From assembly GCA_022316685.1 (NCBI GenBank), contig JAKJHU010000030.1, positions 5,959,058-6,023,057 on the forward strand: a DNA stretch of 64,000 nt. The letters are read 5' to 3'. This stretch comes from Progne subis subis (Eukaryota > Chordata > Aves > Passeriformes > Hirundinidae). Position numbers and translations under genes: made by a program. This document shows, piece by piece, positions 13,251 through 25,601 of this stretch. Position 1 is the first letter of the stretch; each line of letters begins with the position of its first letter. The notes under the pieces are model-generated. The model saw only the letters and a list, made by a program, of their open reading frames with translations. It had not been told where the DNA came from and ran no database searches.

Positions 13251-13530
13251 TCTCCTCTCCTCTCCTCTCCTCTCCTCTCCTCTCCTCTCCTCTCCTCTCC
13301 TCTCCTCTCCTCTCCTCTCCTCTCCTCTCCTCTCCTCTCCTCTCCTCTCCTCTCCTCTCCTCTCCTCTCCTCTCCTCTCCTCTCCTCTCCTCTCCTCTCC
13401 TCTCCTCTCCTCTCCTCTCCTCTCCTCTCCTCTCCTCTCCTCTCCTCTCCTCTCCTCTCCTCTCCTCTCCTCTCCTCTCCTCTCCTCTCCTCTCCTCTCC
13501 TCTCCTCTCCTCTCCTCTCCTCTCCTCTCC
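13251..13530 (+). repeat. (TCTCC)n microsatellite, block 3
   Basis: Exactly 56 perfect copies of the pentamer TCTCC abutting block 2. The unit equals TTCTCC with one T lost. It ends in 'cttccctgca', ordinary sequence. Confidence 0.99.
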
Positions 13531-16500
13531 CTTCCCTGCAATGTCCATTGGTGTATTTTCTCATGCACAGATCATTACCCTCCACAGTGTTCAAGGGAAG
13601 GGGAACTGACCACTTGCCAATCTCCTTTTCTAGCTTCTGTTTGAAATTTAATTGGAAAATAAAAATATAACAACTTCTTCACATGATGCAGCTTCAAAAT
13701 GGTCTTAGCTGTTTCAATCCAATAGCTACATGGGGGTTTAGATCCATGTAAGGAGACTTTTCTTTTGTTATCTATGTTCTGTGCTTAAAGAACACTCTCA
13801 GATATGCCTCTATGTCTCTCTGCTTAAGAACATGCAGAAAACTGACTATGAAAGTGAGTCTGAAATTTTTTTACAGTCATATTTGTACTTCTGTGTTAGC
13901 TGAGCAAGGGTTTATATGCCCAAAAGCTTGTATAATTTTTTCACCCACAACAGTCAGTGTAAAAGACACTAGATCTTCCTATAAACCTTATCCTTTACAT
14001 ATACACTGCAGTGGTATAATTTTACAGTACAGAAATTAGAAGTAGCTGGTTTGGTTTTAGACGGTACTGAATTTCTGAAAAGCACAAGAGGTGATTTAGA
14101 GTGAAATTAGAGTGACCAGTTTTTGTTTTGCTAGATATTTTTCCCATCGTGATAGCACTAGAAATTTATAATTTAAGTTCAAATTATTCAAAATAGATTA
14201 GTTTTCCATTTGAATTATTCTTCAAGCTATCCTAAAATAATCTTGTCTTAAAACGTGTATGGAACATTGCTGTAACATTGCTATAACAATAAAAACTATA
14301 GCACGTCAAAAAATTTTCACTTTTGCTCAAATTAATAGAGCAAGAGCAGTTACAAATAGCAATTCTGGAACCAGAAGATGAAACAGTTCCTGAGCAGTAA
14401 GTTTTATTTGCACCTGTTGCAATATTCAGAAACAGTACCATGTGCTATTAAGTTCCAGGTGTAGACCTTTATCAAAGGTAGCTCAGCAAATTCCTCATTT
14501 CAGTCCCAGGTGTGTAACAGCACACCTAGGCCTCTTTGGACACAGTTAGACATTATGGCATAGCAGGGGATGCTATAAATGTTTAATTATCTAGGTTCAG
14601 CTTCAGTGGCTGGAAACCAGTGCCTATATATATAAATAATGAAGACATTGCTAGTAATAGAGTAAAGCGGCAAACCTCCCAAGGTGGTTTTTTCCCCCTC
14701 AGCTGTTTATTTAGAGCTTTATTTAGCTGGTGTCTTCAAGGAACAGTTTAGTGGTAGGTTGAGGATTAAATTAAAAAGGCCTTGCATCTGGGTTAATATC
14801 TGTTTGCTCTTTAGATCTGCTGTGTGAAAAAAAGAATTTGCATGGCCAGCATCTGTTGATATATGAAATATTGTATGCACAGGCAAGACAGTTATTCAGC
14901 TCAGTATGAGTGCATTTATATATTTAGACAGTTTTAGCAGATGTTGAAATTTGGTGCATTTAAGGAAAAATTTAAATAAATGTGGAAAATCCTGGGTTTA
15001 AACAGTATGTCACCTATGAACTATAAACAGGGTTTTCAAAATTAAAACTTCTTTGGTTGAATTATTATAGAGATGTCTTCATTCAGCATCAAGAAGATCT
15101 ACGGAATAGTGTGGATTTCAGGTAGCTAATTCAATTTTGATCAATTTATGTGTGTTATACTGTTTGTAACTTTTTGAGAATTGGTTTCATGTAGTACACA
15201 AGCCCTTCTTAGCATTTTAGATCTGCAAGAAACAAAATACAAATGGTTTGTACACTAAATACATATTGAAAGGATTTCTGTTTCATATGAGGGATAATAT
15301 GCTTTCACAAAATAGATCCCTACAACGTTTTAATGCTGATAGAATTCCAGATGTATCTTTATTAAGCGGGAATCTCTCTAATTTTTTTTACTATGTATGC
15401 ATGTACCTCCCATTTATCTTTAAATGTTTAAAGTTGGTCAGTGTTAATCACTAGTGTTCATTTCACCTGTTCATCTTTCAGTGTAATTGCTACATAACTT
15501 CAGAGTCATGACCTGTTTAATTAAGGTGTTCTTGCTCTCAGATACTTAGTCATGTGATTAAGAAATATGATATTTATTGCTGTTAACGATTTGGATTTCT
15601 TACTGTTTCAGGTAGGCAAAGTATGGGATCTTTCTAAGAGATTAGAATAGTTCAACTTCTACATTGAAGATAGGGTTCAAATGCCTATTTCTCCAATGTA
15701 TGCAATTGCCTAGTGTCTTTGCATTCAATATTAGTTAGTTTTTAGATTGTAACACCATGATGAGTATATATTTTTTAACAAATTTGTTTTGTTCTGTAGA
15801 TGTGAAACAAATTCCTCCTACTTTCCTTCAAATTAAGAGTCTTCTAGGTTAATATGATTGTTTCTGCTTTATAGCTTATTCATCTATTTATCTTAACTGG
15901 CTATTTATAAAAGACTGAAATAAAATAGCTGTGATCCTAGAACATTAGACTTTTTCAATTTCATTGTACCATAAGCTTAAAAAACTGCTATAGATATATT
16001 TAGTATTGTGAATGGGATTCTGATACAGTCATAGGTGAGGGTTTGTTCATGCCCCAAGTCCACTGAGGGGCTGGTGGTGTGCGAGGCCCTTGCTCCAAGG
16101 GGAACATGCCACCAGTTACAACTTACACTTGGCGGTCAGGGAAGAAAAAGAGGGCTTTATCAGAGGGAAACAGAGCACCATCTTCACTTTCCATCGACTT
16201 AAGTGTGGGTTAAGTCTTGTCCAGAATTGAGAATTGAAACACCTATAACATCACCTTTTGAGAAGATTTAAATTCTTTCATAAAGTAACCATTGTGTCAG
16301 GATATATTCTCAACAAAAGTGCCTGTTTAACCACTTTTCTTTCTAAAGCCTCAAACATTTAGTCTAGCCCATTTATATAGGCTGCATGTGGTGTCTTCGC
16401 AGAGCTGGCTTGCTTCCTTCAGCATTGTCTCTAGTGAATATTGAAAAAATGAAAGGAGAAGCAAAAGCCACATGGAGGTGTATCAATACTAAGATTCAGT

Positions 16501-17639
16501 GGTTTAACAGGGTAAATTGATAGGAGTTTCCAGCTATGAGTTGGAATGTAAAACTACACAGCCTATTTAGAAAGAATTACCAATAAGCTACATGCTCTTT
16601 TGTTAGGCAAATTCCATGTCTTTTCTAAGGCACAGACGTAGTTTCCAGGATATACTTCTAGAAAGCCTTTTATTATTGTGAGTGCTTCAAATACTGATGC
16701 AAAGCTTTTCAGGACAAAATTCTTCTTATAATTCTTATAATATTCTTTGAAGTTTACTACTTAGTTGTTAGCTGCAAATTGAAATTGTAGTGCAGGTTCT
16801 TTTTTGAAGAGAAATTCAGTTATTGATATTCTTCAAGACACTTTGGCCATGACTTGTTTGCTGTTCTTGCTTCATCTGGAATCTCATATTAAGAGTTTGG
16901 AAGAACATGAAGGACTTTTTAAAGTATGACTGCTTTGGACTGTCAGTTCACATACACAGAATATGTACCTGAAGAATTCTGTCATTATATATTTAACTTT
17001 TTCTGCAAGATGGAATGATACAAAAGAACTATGAATCAGGAAATTGTTGATAATTTTTTTCTGAGTGAATTTGAAATAGAACTTAGTTTAGGGAAAGTGC
17101 AATTTTCACAAATAATGCTTTCAAAGCCTGCTAATTTATACTAGCAGAGAAGAGGAAGCATTCACCTTCATTCATTCAACTGCTGAAGTAGCAGAAGAAC
17201 TTGCATATGTGGACTTTGTAGCTATTTTAAAGAAGTAAGAAATAATTATGGAAGTACATAAACATGTCAATATACATGAAGTAGAAGTATAGGCAGTTAA
17301 CCGTATTTGCTTCCTGACAAAGGGGACTACTTGACATTGGATCTAAAAATAAAAAAAAAGACAGAGCTTTTTTTCATTGTTCTCTTTTTCCTTTCATAAA
17401 ATATAATTGCTCTCTCCAGCATATTGATAGGCTTATGTACGTGACTGTGTAAGGTGTCATTAAGTCTGTTGCGTTTTTACCCTTAGTCCATGTTTTGAAA
17501 TTCATGAAACAATCTTACTGACATACTTTTTTTTCTTTTTTTCGAAATTTTAAATTTTCTTACTATTCTGTCAGGGTTAATTATGGCTGCATCTATTGCA
17601 GGCATAAGATGTGCAGCTTTTGTACTATGCAACTCAGTG
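13531..17639. other. Intronic stretch, no gene seen
   Basis: AT-rich, with the GC-richer unclassified block at 16.03-16.20 kb as the only compositional change. Nothing coding is recognisable. Confidence 0.65.
16030..16200. other. GC-richer unclassified block
   Basis: Starts near 'aggtgagggtttgttcatgc' and includes 'tgaggggctggtggtgtgcg' and 'gggctttatcagagggaaac'. The composition differs from the flanks, which suggests a repeat remnant, but no family was recognised and no open frame of interest exists. Confidence 0.35.
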
Positions 17640-18171
17640 TCGGTTTCTAGGCTGGGTATCATAGCATTGAGGATGGTGGAGGGAGGTGATTGTCCCACCA
17701 CAGCATGAGCTGGTGTGGCTTCACTGAGTGCTGTGTGCAGTTTGGGGTACCACGTTATACAAAGGACATCAGACTATTAGAGTGAGTACAAGGGAAGGAG
17801 ATTAAAGTGGTGAAAATTCTCAAGGGCAAGACTTATGAGTAGTGGTTGAGGTCACTTGGTTTGTCCTGGTTGGAGAAGAGAAGGCAGAGGGGTGACCTCA
17901 TTGCAGTCTACAGCTTCCTCACAGGCGTAAGGAGGTGGCCTGGGGAGCTTCAGATTGGACATTAGGAAATAGTTCTTCATCCAGAGGGTGGATGGTCAGT
18001 GAAACAGTCACTCCAGAGCATCGGACGTGGCACCAAGCCTGTTCCAGGAGCATCTGGATAATGCTCACAGTGATATGGTTCAGTTGTAGGCAGTCCTTTG
18101 AGGAGCAGGGAGTTGGAGTCCATGATCCTTATGGATCCCTTCCAACTCAACATATTCTATGATTCTCTATG
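17640..18171 (+). mobile_element. CR1 LINE 3' fragment
   Basis: Diverged CR1 3' end. Landmarks in order are 'gaggtgattgtcccac', 'gtgtgcagtttggggtacca', 'tggttggagaagagaaggc', 'ggggtgacctcattgcagtc', 'gttcttcatccagagggtgg', 'cccttccaactcaa' and the terminal 'attctatgattctctatg'. The 5' boundary is approximate. No intact ORF remains. Confidence 0.9.
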
Positions 18172-19364
18172 TTTTACATTTTTTCTGAGAGCTGTGCTGC
18201 TATCACTACTTTGTTAGAGCCCAGGCAGCAAGTTCATGTAAAGTTGAAGAATGTTTATGTGGGATTCAATACAGCAGTAACTACATGATAAGCATCTCAA
18301 TTTTTCTATTATGTTACATTTCATTAGAGTTGGATCTTTCATTTTTCTCAGACAATTTCAGTAATGAATGATGACACAGATGATGTAAATGGTATAATTC
18401 TGTTGATTTCAATTTAGTGCCCTCTCCACGCAGACCCCAGGCTTATGGTGGTCCTGTCACATTTCCTCCCTTTTGGCCCTTGTTGATGTTAATATTGTGT
18501 CTTATATTTATAAATAACTTGTGAACACGTAGTGCCATTCATCTTCAGACAGTTTACAGGTGTTAATTAATGAATATGCTCAGCACCTCAGGGTTGTAGA
18601 TCACTTGTTATTTTTATTAGCCAGTCCCTTAAGGAAGATGTGACATTAGGATGGATTTTTGAACACAAAGAGGCATAAATAACTCTAATTGAGACTTTTA
18701 GGAAACAAAAGTCTCAAAATGAAATCACTTCATGAATATTATTTAACATTGCCTTTGAGAGTAAAATCTTGGTAAAATAAAACTACTTGGAAGTGTTATT
18801 TGGATTGTTTCTACTATGTCCCAAATTTGATGGCAAACAAATATTTATTATAGTAATAGCTCCTAATAATTAATTGTTATTAAAATATTTAAGAAAATAC
18901 TGTAATAATATTTTATTTAAAAAACCCTTAATATTTTCAGACATTCAATATTTGTGTAAAAGCCGTTAATGTCATTAACTTGGTTAGAAAAATTCTAAAT
19001 TAGTAATTCCAATGCCTATTTTTATTTCCCTATTGCAACCATAGCTGCCTATTTGTATTTTCTACCAAAAATTTGTCTTTTCTCCATCACAAATTTCTAA
19101 TCTATGACCTAAGTTGCTCTAACAACAGTCTTTACAGAGAGAATTATTTTTTGAGGAACAGAGTGATCAAATAGACAAAACCAATTGGACAGAGGAATTC
19201 AAGTAACTTTTTTTTTGTGCAGGGATGGCTAAGGATTAGTGTAAAAAAACCATAACTTCTTTGCAGAAGCTTAAATTATAGTAGACCAACAGAAATTACC
19301 GATTAAACCGAAACAATGAGGATTAATTGAAATAGAGGGTAAAGCTGTAATAAACTTCCTAGAT
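18172..19364. other. Intronic stretch, no gene seen
   Basis: Strongly AT-rich between two LINE fragments, no features seen. Confidence 0.65.
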
Positions 19365-19700
19365 GAGTTCCTCAAGCCTTAGTACTGGGGAAGACCTTTA
19401 ATATTTTCACTAGTGGCCTTGGCAGAGAGAACAAGGACGTTGTAATTAAATACATTGGTTACACAAAGTTGGATACTTATCAGCACAGGGGAGCAATGGG
19501 ATACTGCACAATAGAGAACCAGGTGACCTTCTGAACTCCTGTAGTGAAAATGAGTGGGATAAAATACCACTAAGTGTAAAAATCAGGAGTTTAAGAACTA
19601 ATAAGGCTTTCTTCTCTCAACTGCAGGCCAGGGACTCCTGTGTGGCTCAGTCTTGATCAACAGTCCTGAATTCTGCTTTCCATAGCAGGGTAACTGAGCC
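19365..19700 (+). mobile_element. Probable old CR1-like LINE fragment (ORF2 end)
   Basis: The order of motifs resembles the end of the reverse-transcriptase ORF of an old CR1 lineage: 'taatattttcactagtggcc', then a 'ttggcagagagaacaagga' block, 'ggttacacaaagttggatac' (the DD-T-K-L type stretch), 'cagcacaggggagcaatggg', and a later 'actaataaggctttcttctc'. Divergence is high and the ends are uncertain. The GC-richer sequence from about 19,700 to 19,870 could be part of it or a separate element. Confidence 0.5.
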
Positions 19701-22591
19701 CAAGCTGCTTATTCGGAGCAGTTTTTGCTCCATGCTGTTCTCCCGCACTGTGTGCTGGCATTGCCTGGGAGATGCTGCTTAGCAAAGGCCTGACTGTGCC
19801 AGGAAGAATAAGAATTAGCAAGCAATCCTGGGCCAGCACCTGGCCCTGTGACAGGGTTATGTCGTGCTAGTATAGGCATAGTCTCAAAGAGCAAAATCTA
19901 TTTGGCCTTGAAAAATGAAAGCAGGTAGGGTATGGTCACTATGAAAACATCAGGCAGCAGACACTGAGGTGAGAAAGGAGCTATTTGCACTTAATGACAA
20001 TACTGGTACAAGAATAAATAGCAATGAACTAGTTTGGAATGTATAAGCACTGGAAATTAAAAGACATTCTTTCCATTGTAGTTGTAGGACTTGGAAAAGC
20101 ATTTTGACAGATTTTGGGCTCATTTATAATTAATTTTCAGAAAGTTTATTATATTATGAAGTTTTTTTTAAAAAATATTTTCTTTGAAACAGCAGGCAGC
20201 TGGAAACAATTCATGAGGTTTCTTTCTAATCAGTATACTTAATGAGCTTAAGTTTCCAAAGAAAAGTGCAGGAATTGTGTGCTCAGTTCTTTTGCTTTTC
20301 TGAGACTGCTACAAATCTGAAAATCTGGTAAATATGTAGCTTGGCCAAATGTACATTCTCAGTATATTAAGTAATTATTCAAAATTCCAAGGTTAAAGAC
20401 GCCCTTTGTGAACCATGTTGTAAACTCTGTTCACTTCAAGCAGGTTTATTTTATGCCGAACCCAGTGCACTTATTTAATAAACTCTCATGGCCTTCTGGT
20501 GTACCATGCAGGTTTATGTTGGAAGCAGTGCAGCTGTATTTGTTAATACTTAATACTGACCAGTTTGTACTATGTCCAAAGCACACCCAGTGTCGCAGTA
20601 GCCATTTTCTCACTGGAAGTCTGTACACCATTCTATTTCTTTATGAAGCATGAAAGCTCATGAAGGAGCTAATTATGGTCAATATGGCACTGTGTAGGAA
20701 TTAAGCACTGTCTTCATTGGCACGGACTGGACTTTGAGCTGTGCCTGTAAGTAATGAAAAATACCAAATATTGCCTCTACAGATCCTGAAGAATATCAAA
20801 GATTTTATACATGAACTTGTTTTTATACAATATATTTTAGGAAGGATGTGCTTTGGCTTATATTAACCCAGCTAGATTTGTGTTGTAACTAACAGTTTCT
20901 AGTCCTACTGTGCATGTAGAGGGATTGAAAAAACGGTAAGAACAAAATTGCTAGTATATATCTTAGGGATAGTAAAAGAGTAATACAAAAGAGTGTGCCC
21001 ATTAGGATAAGGTCACCATTAGTACAAAAGAGTGTTCCTTTTAAAAATGGTAGCCACATAATTTTTTCTTCTGCTTGAAAGATAGTGTGATGTAAATATA
21101 TACTGTATCACATGCATGCACAAGAAATGATATGCTTATTTCACTCTGACTTGGTTGTTTATGGCCCCATTATTACTTTCCATACATCATGAATCCATTC
21201 ACTACAAAGTCAAGAGCAAATATAATCACTCCCCCAGTACAAAGAATTTTTGTAGTGCAAATACACATATCCCTTAAAATATGTATGAAGTCATTTGCCT
21301 CATACCTGTGTTATAAACTTTTACACTTTTCTTGGCTGGTATTGGAATTCTTGTGGTATTTAATACAATTTTGGGGGATAGATAATCTGTTTGTCTTTAT
21401 AGATATAAAACAAATAAACATTATAGTAGTTTTGGCATTCAGTCAAACTGATTGTAACATGAAAGTGAACATCAGTACCATAGCACAGACTAGTGGTATA
21501 ACAAAATATTGAAAAAATAGATTATCAACTTTTATAAAAATCGCATATTCCAAGACTAACTTTGTTTGTGTAATGTACTTCACTGACTAAATGCATTAAT
21601 GTAACAGAAGGAAATGAAAAAGGGACTTGTCTGTACAGTCAGAACAGTAAAATGAAATGGATGACTTCCTGTTTCATTAAAATTATAACCAGATTCTGCT
21701 GCTTACAATGTATGAGCATAAAGATTTATTCGATTCACTCCAAAATAATGTTTTGATGTCTTTAAAATAGATCTTAGCAGCTGTAAAAGATGCATCTGTA
21801 TTCTGAATCCAAACCTCTAGAATTACGTCTCTATAGAGAAATTGTACAGACATTGCAAAAGCCTCTGTGTTTTCCAAAAATAGGAATGTTTGCTATAGAT
21901 AGCACATGCTATATATAAGTCTTCCACAGTCATATACTCTTTCATTAAAAAGGAATATTAACCCAGAAATTTTTAAAGGGAACACCTTGTAGAAAACAGC
22001 ACAATTTTCCCCTCACCAGTAGTGGAAATCAGTACTCTTGGCTGTAAGAGAGAACATAGACTTCAGATGGGGAGAGGAAAACGGAATTACTGCTTTTTTA
22101 GTGCAAACATGAGACATGTTTTGGTAGTGTATAGAACCAAGTAGATAATATTTTATGTTTTAGCTAACTTTTAGAAGTCTTCTAGTCTGATTTGGGGAAG
22201 ATTGAATTCTAAGTAATAAGTAGGGTACTAAGAAGTCTTACTTCTGACAGGGACAACTAATAATGTTGTTATTTTACTGGGAAATTTTGAGAGATCTTAA
22301 TGTATTCTGAAAAAAAAAAACCCAATAACCAGAAAAGCTATTCCATCTCATTTTCTGGGGAGATGATGTTCAAATAGGCAAAATGAAGAAAGATTAGCAG
22401 AAACTGGGACTAGAAGTAAGGAAGATATCATTGACCCTTACTGGTACTGGGTCTATATTTCCTGAAGATGCACAGATTTGCTACAGCAAGTTGTAGTTTC
22501 TGTGACTGCACAGGGGAAGGTGACTCATGGTGCTTTGTGCCAGTGCTGGTTTGGCAGTGTGTATTCCACACTGGCATGTGGACTTTTTTGG
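19701..22591. other. Intronic stretch, no gene seen
   Basis: Includes a GC-richer part to about 19.87 kb that may belong to the old LINE copy, a short direct repeat near 21.0 kb and a random 107-codon frame at 21.19-21.51 kb without recognisable content. Confidence 0.6.
20984..21035 (+). repeat. Short direct repeat, 39-bp period
   Basis: TACAAAAGAGTGT occurs at 20,984-20,996 and 21,023-21,035. Possibly a small local duplication. Confidence 0.8.
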
Positions 22592-22845
22592 GTGGTGTCC
22601 ATGACAGGATTAGGAGCAACGACCACAAAATAAGATGCAGGAAGTTCCACCTCAACATGAGGAAGAACTTGTTAACATTGAGGGCGGCAGAGCACTGGAA
22701 CAGGCTGCCCAGGGGTGTCGCTCCCTCTCTGGACACATTCCAAACCCACCTGGACATGTTTCTGTGTCCCCTGCTCCAGCTGACCCTGCCTTTGCAGAGG
22801 GGGTGGACTGGACAATCTCCAGAGGTCCCTTCCATCATGTCATCA
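22592..22845 (+). mobile_element. CR1 LINE 3' fragment
   Basis: Contains 'ggtggtgtccatgacaggat', 'aggaagttccacctcaacat', 'gaggaagaacttgttaacat', 'gcactggaacaggctgccca', 'acccacctggacatgtttct' and 'tctccagaggtcccttccat', the standard order in CR1 3' ends. Compared with the other copies it is short and relatively well preserved. The frames open on both strands here derive from the element's own coding end and are not host genes. Confidence 0.92.
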
Positions 22846-24479
22846 ACATAGTGACTAATGGAAAGATGTACTACGTCCCTGAAGCAACTTCCTTAGTACA
22901 GGGTGGCTTCAAACATTGCACTGCTCCATGATGTAATGAAGTTTTGTACTGGTGAAAGATTGTGGGGGGGAAAGGACTAACAGTAATGTGTTTCTAATCA
23001 TAATTAGTTACTTTGATGACCCAAGAAGAGGAGTTTTTCTACTCTTCCTTTTGTTTCCTCCTTCCTTTCAGTGCTGTAGTCTTGTCACCTTGTATAATTT
23101 TTAAAGAATTGTATCCTACATGAAAGATGAGAGCCAAAACCCAAACAAAAACATATATAAAATTTGCTTAAGATTCCTAGCAGCAAACACAGCAGTTATT
23201 ATAATGCTAATATATATTAGATGCTTCTGCCAAGCAGGTGAACTCTAATCGATTTGATGAAATGCTGTGGAAGCCTTCCAGTACAATTTTTCACTTCAGC
23301 ACACCTGCAATTCAAAGCAATGTTCTAAAGGCTGATGAGGATTTGGAGTAATTATTTCTTAGGTTGTAGTGTCAAAGCTATCAAACTCAAGCTTATAATC
23401 ATAATCAAATATACTAAGCCTTTTAATCTAATCTTAAATAAAATAAGGTTTCCAATTTCTGCTCAGGATTTAGTGTTAGACCATCTATAACTATACTTAC
23501 AGGAATGGTGAATGGTGTTTCTTAAGGTAGCTGTCTTTTCACATGATCTATCTGAAAATACTAAAATTAATGGCATACTATATCCTTTTAGTACATTGTG
23601 TTTTGTTTTCATTTGAAATATCTGTAGATGTAATTTCTTGATAAAGATATTTCCCATTTATTTAATTTAAAGGTGTATGTCAGATACATTTTGAATTTTA
23701 TGTAAGAACAAATTTTTTTTTTTTTTTTTAGAACAATACAAAGAAGTGATTTTTTTTTGTGCATTATTTATTTCTGATATTAGATGTGGAATGGCTGGTT
23801 ACTGTAGGTTTTGCAGAATTTGTTTTATAGGCCCATGTAAAAATAAGTGCTAATAATATGTGATGAAAGCTTCTGGTCAGGGTTAGAAGTGGGAGCATAT
23901 TATGAATAATCTTGCCAAAAATAGTGAAGAAATCAAAAATGAGTTAGAGCTTATTAGTTCACTGTATAGAACTAACATTTAAGAGTGGAAAACAGATGGA
24001 AGATTTAAGATAAATGTGTCTAATCCAAATTTAAAATACTTCTTTTCAGTGTTGTATTCAAAAAAAGAAATTATTCTTTGAAAAAATGGATATAAAGGGT
24101 AACGTGAAAATGTCAGGTATGTTTGGTATGTTCTTTTCAACAATGAGAAGTTGATTTGAGCTGAACTTCAGCAATGCCTGTTGTATGCACTAGGTGGTGT
24201 TTCAGCCTTTCCTATGGAAAAGCACATCCCGATCCACTGCCACTAGCACCTGGCATTCTAGTTTTGAACTAGGACTTCACGTTGGAGAGGAGATTTTTTT
24301 CCCTTATTTTCCTTTTCAAATTGGCAGTATTGTCTTCTGGAGGACTGACACCCACAAATTGCAACACTGATTTTTGTGTACAAAATGTGCTCATGGGTTG
24401 TGTTGCTGTGCCCGCTCAGGGACAGCAGTTGTTGAGGGGCTGCTTGTTGGAGCTTAAATTCCCCGCATTCAGGTGGTTT
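22846..24479. other. Intronic stretch, no gene seen
   Basis: AT-rich with a poly(T) tract at 23.71 kb. The part from about 24.18 kb onward could still belong to the adjacent minus-strand retroviral element, but no viral coding similarity was recognised. Confidence 0.55.
23713..23729 (+). repeat. Poly(T) tract, 17 bases
   Basis: 17 consecutive T, with a second shorter run near 23,750. Confidence 0.95.
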
Positions 24480-24557
24480 TAGAGTCTTTTTTGCCCTCTG
24501 CAAAGCTCTGTGCCAAACGCAGGAAAAGACGGAGTCTTCAAGGTTACATGCTTCGTG

Positions 24558-24563
24558 TTTATT
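24558..24563 (-). terminator. Polyadenylation signal of the antisense LTR
   Basis: AATAAA on the minus strand within an 'actaataaacacgaagcat' context, positioned downstream of the TATA box as in an LTR R region. Confidence 0.5.
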
Positions 24564-24655
24564 AGTTCTTCTCTTACAATTTTCTCAGTGTCCTGCAAGA
24601 TGTTTGCCACGGCTCGGACATCTGGTGACTCCCCCCGTCCCAGGGCTGTCCTTAT

Positions 24656-24663
24656 CTTTTATA
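24656..24663 (-). promoter_or_regulatory. TATA box of the antisense LTR
   Basis: TATAAAAG on the minus strand, inside the LTR-like block and about 95 bases upstream of its AATAAA. It could start antisense transcripts; activity is unknown. Confidence 0.5.
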
Positions 24664-25150
24664 CTAATTGCTACGTATTCGATATTTACTATTTATTACC
24701 AATGTCTATCACTATTACTAAAAAGGTCATCTTCTCTTTGATCCAATCCTCACAAACTACTTTGTGCCAACGTCACTGCAGAAATGGAGTGAGGGAAGAA
24801 GAAAGAAGAAGAAGGAGACAATGCCCCAAATTCTCCATCTTGCCCCCATTCACTTCAATACAAGAAACCCAAAACCACTGTTTTTTCACCCTGTGATATA
24901 CTGAACTACAATCTTTCACACTCTTGTGGCCTGCAATGCTTCCTGCAGTGCAAGAAGCCTCTCCCATGGACTGAAATCAAATCCAGTGTCTCTCTGAGCT
25001 CTGGGCTGTGGTCCCAGACCCCCCTGCCCAGGTCTCTGACCCTCCAGGGCCACCAAAGGAATGCCCTGGACTCCAACAGGGTTGTTTTTAGGAAGGTGTA
25101 TTGATCATGCAGTCCACTCGTGTGGTCTTTGCTCCTCTGCAGCGCTGCTG

Positions 25151-25192
25151 TCACTGTCACTGTCACTGTCACTGTCACTGTCACTGTCACTG
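25151..25192 (+). repeat. (TCACTG)7 tandem repeat inside the antisense LTR
   Basis: Seven perfect copies of TCACTG. It lies in the presumed U3 part of the minus-strand LTR. The TVTVTV open frame across it is a repeat artefact. Confidence 0.95.
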
Positions 25193-25601
25193 ACCTGCTC
25201 TGCGGGCGTGTGAGCTGCTGAGCACCGTGTCCCAGGCACCTGGGGGCAGAAGGAGAAATCCTGTCCAGGAACACGCCACCTTCCCGTCTGCGCTTTTATG
25301 ACACCATCTTACAAGTGTGTCTGTCATTTAATTGAGAGATCTGTGCTATAAATTACCAGTATTTAAATTTCAAGAATGCTTCTATATGCTGCTATAAGAT
25401 GGGGAAGGCAATTTTCCCCAGTGCTATTTGAGGGCTTGTAATTTTTGTGCTAGCTGAAAGCACAAACATTTCTCTCTGTGTGACAGTTCCCATTCTTTTC
25501 ACTGTATGTAGCTATTTGAAGCTAAAATTATGTTAGGGTTAACACTACGAAATCTTGTATGTTGAAGTTATGTTGGAAATAAGGTTTTATCAGAGGTGTT
25601 A

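Larger units (their letters stand above)
24480..25313 (-). mobile_element. Solo-LTR-like endogenous retrovirus element, antisense to the gene
   Basis: A GC-richer block in AT-rich intron with LTR architecture when read on the minus strand. It may start at TGTAAGATGG (25,313 going down). It has a (CAGTGA)n run (25,151-25,192 on the map), a TATAAAAG box at 24,663-24,656 and an AATAAA signal at 24,563-24,558, about 95 bases later, as expected for U3 then R. A U5-like segment follows to roughly 24,480. No gag, pol or env similarity was seen. No target-site duplication was identified, so both ends are approximate. The class (ERVL or ERVK type of songbirds) is a guess. Confidence 0.65.

Noticed and set aside
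12569..13670. Several long open frames (up to 341 codons) on both strands with Lys-Glu, Arg-Lys, Gly-Lys, Phe-Leu and Ser-Phe runs
   Set aside because: They are translations of the pyrimidine microsatellite in different frames; a stop-free repeat gives open frames automatically.
21189..21512. 107-codon plus-strand frame
   Set aside because: Composition is that of random AT-rich sequence, with no domain and no splice-site support.
22428..22931. Overlapping open frames of 98-136 codons on both strands
   Set aside because: They derive from the CR1 3' end and its antisense.
24510..24896. 128-codon plus-strand frame
   Set aside because: Antisense to the LTR-like element, including its TATA and polyA region.
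24906..25274. 122-codon minus-strand frame with a Thr-Val repeat
   Set aside because: It runs through the (TCACTG)7 repeat in the LTR-like block; no viral or host domain recognised.
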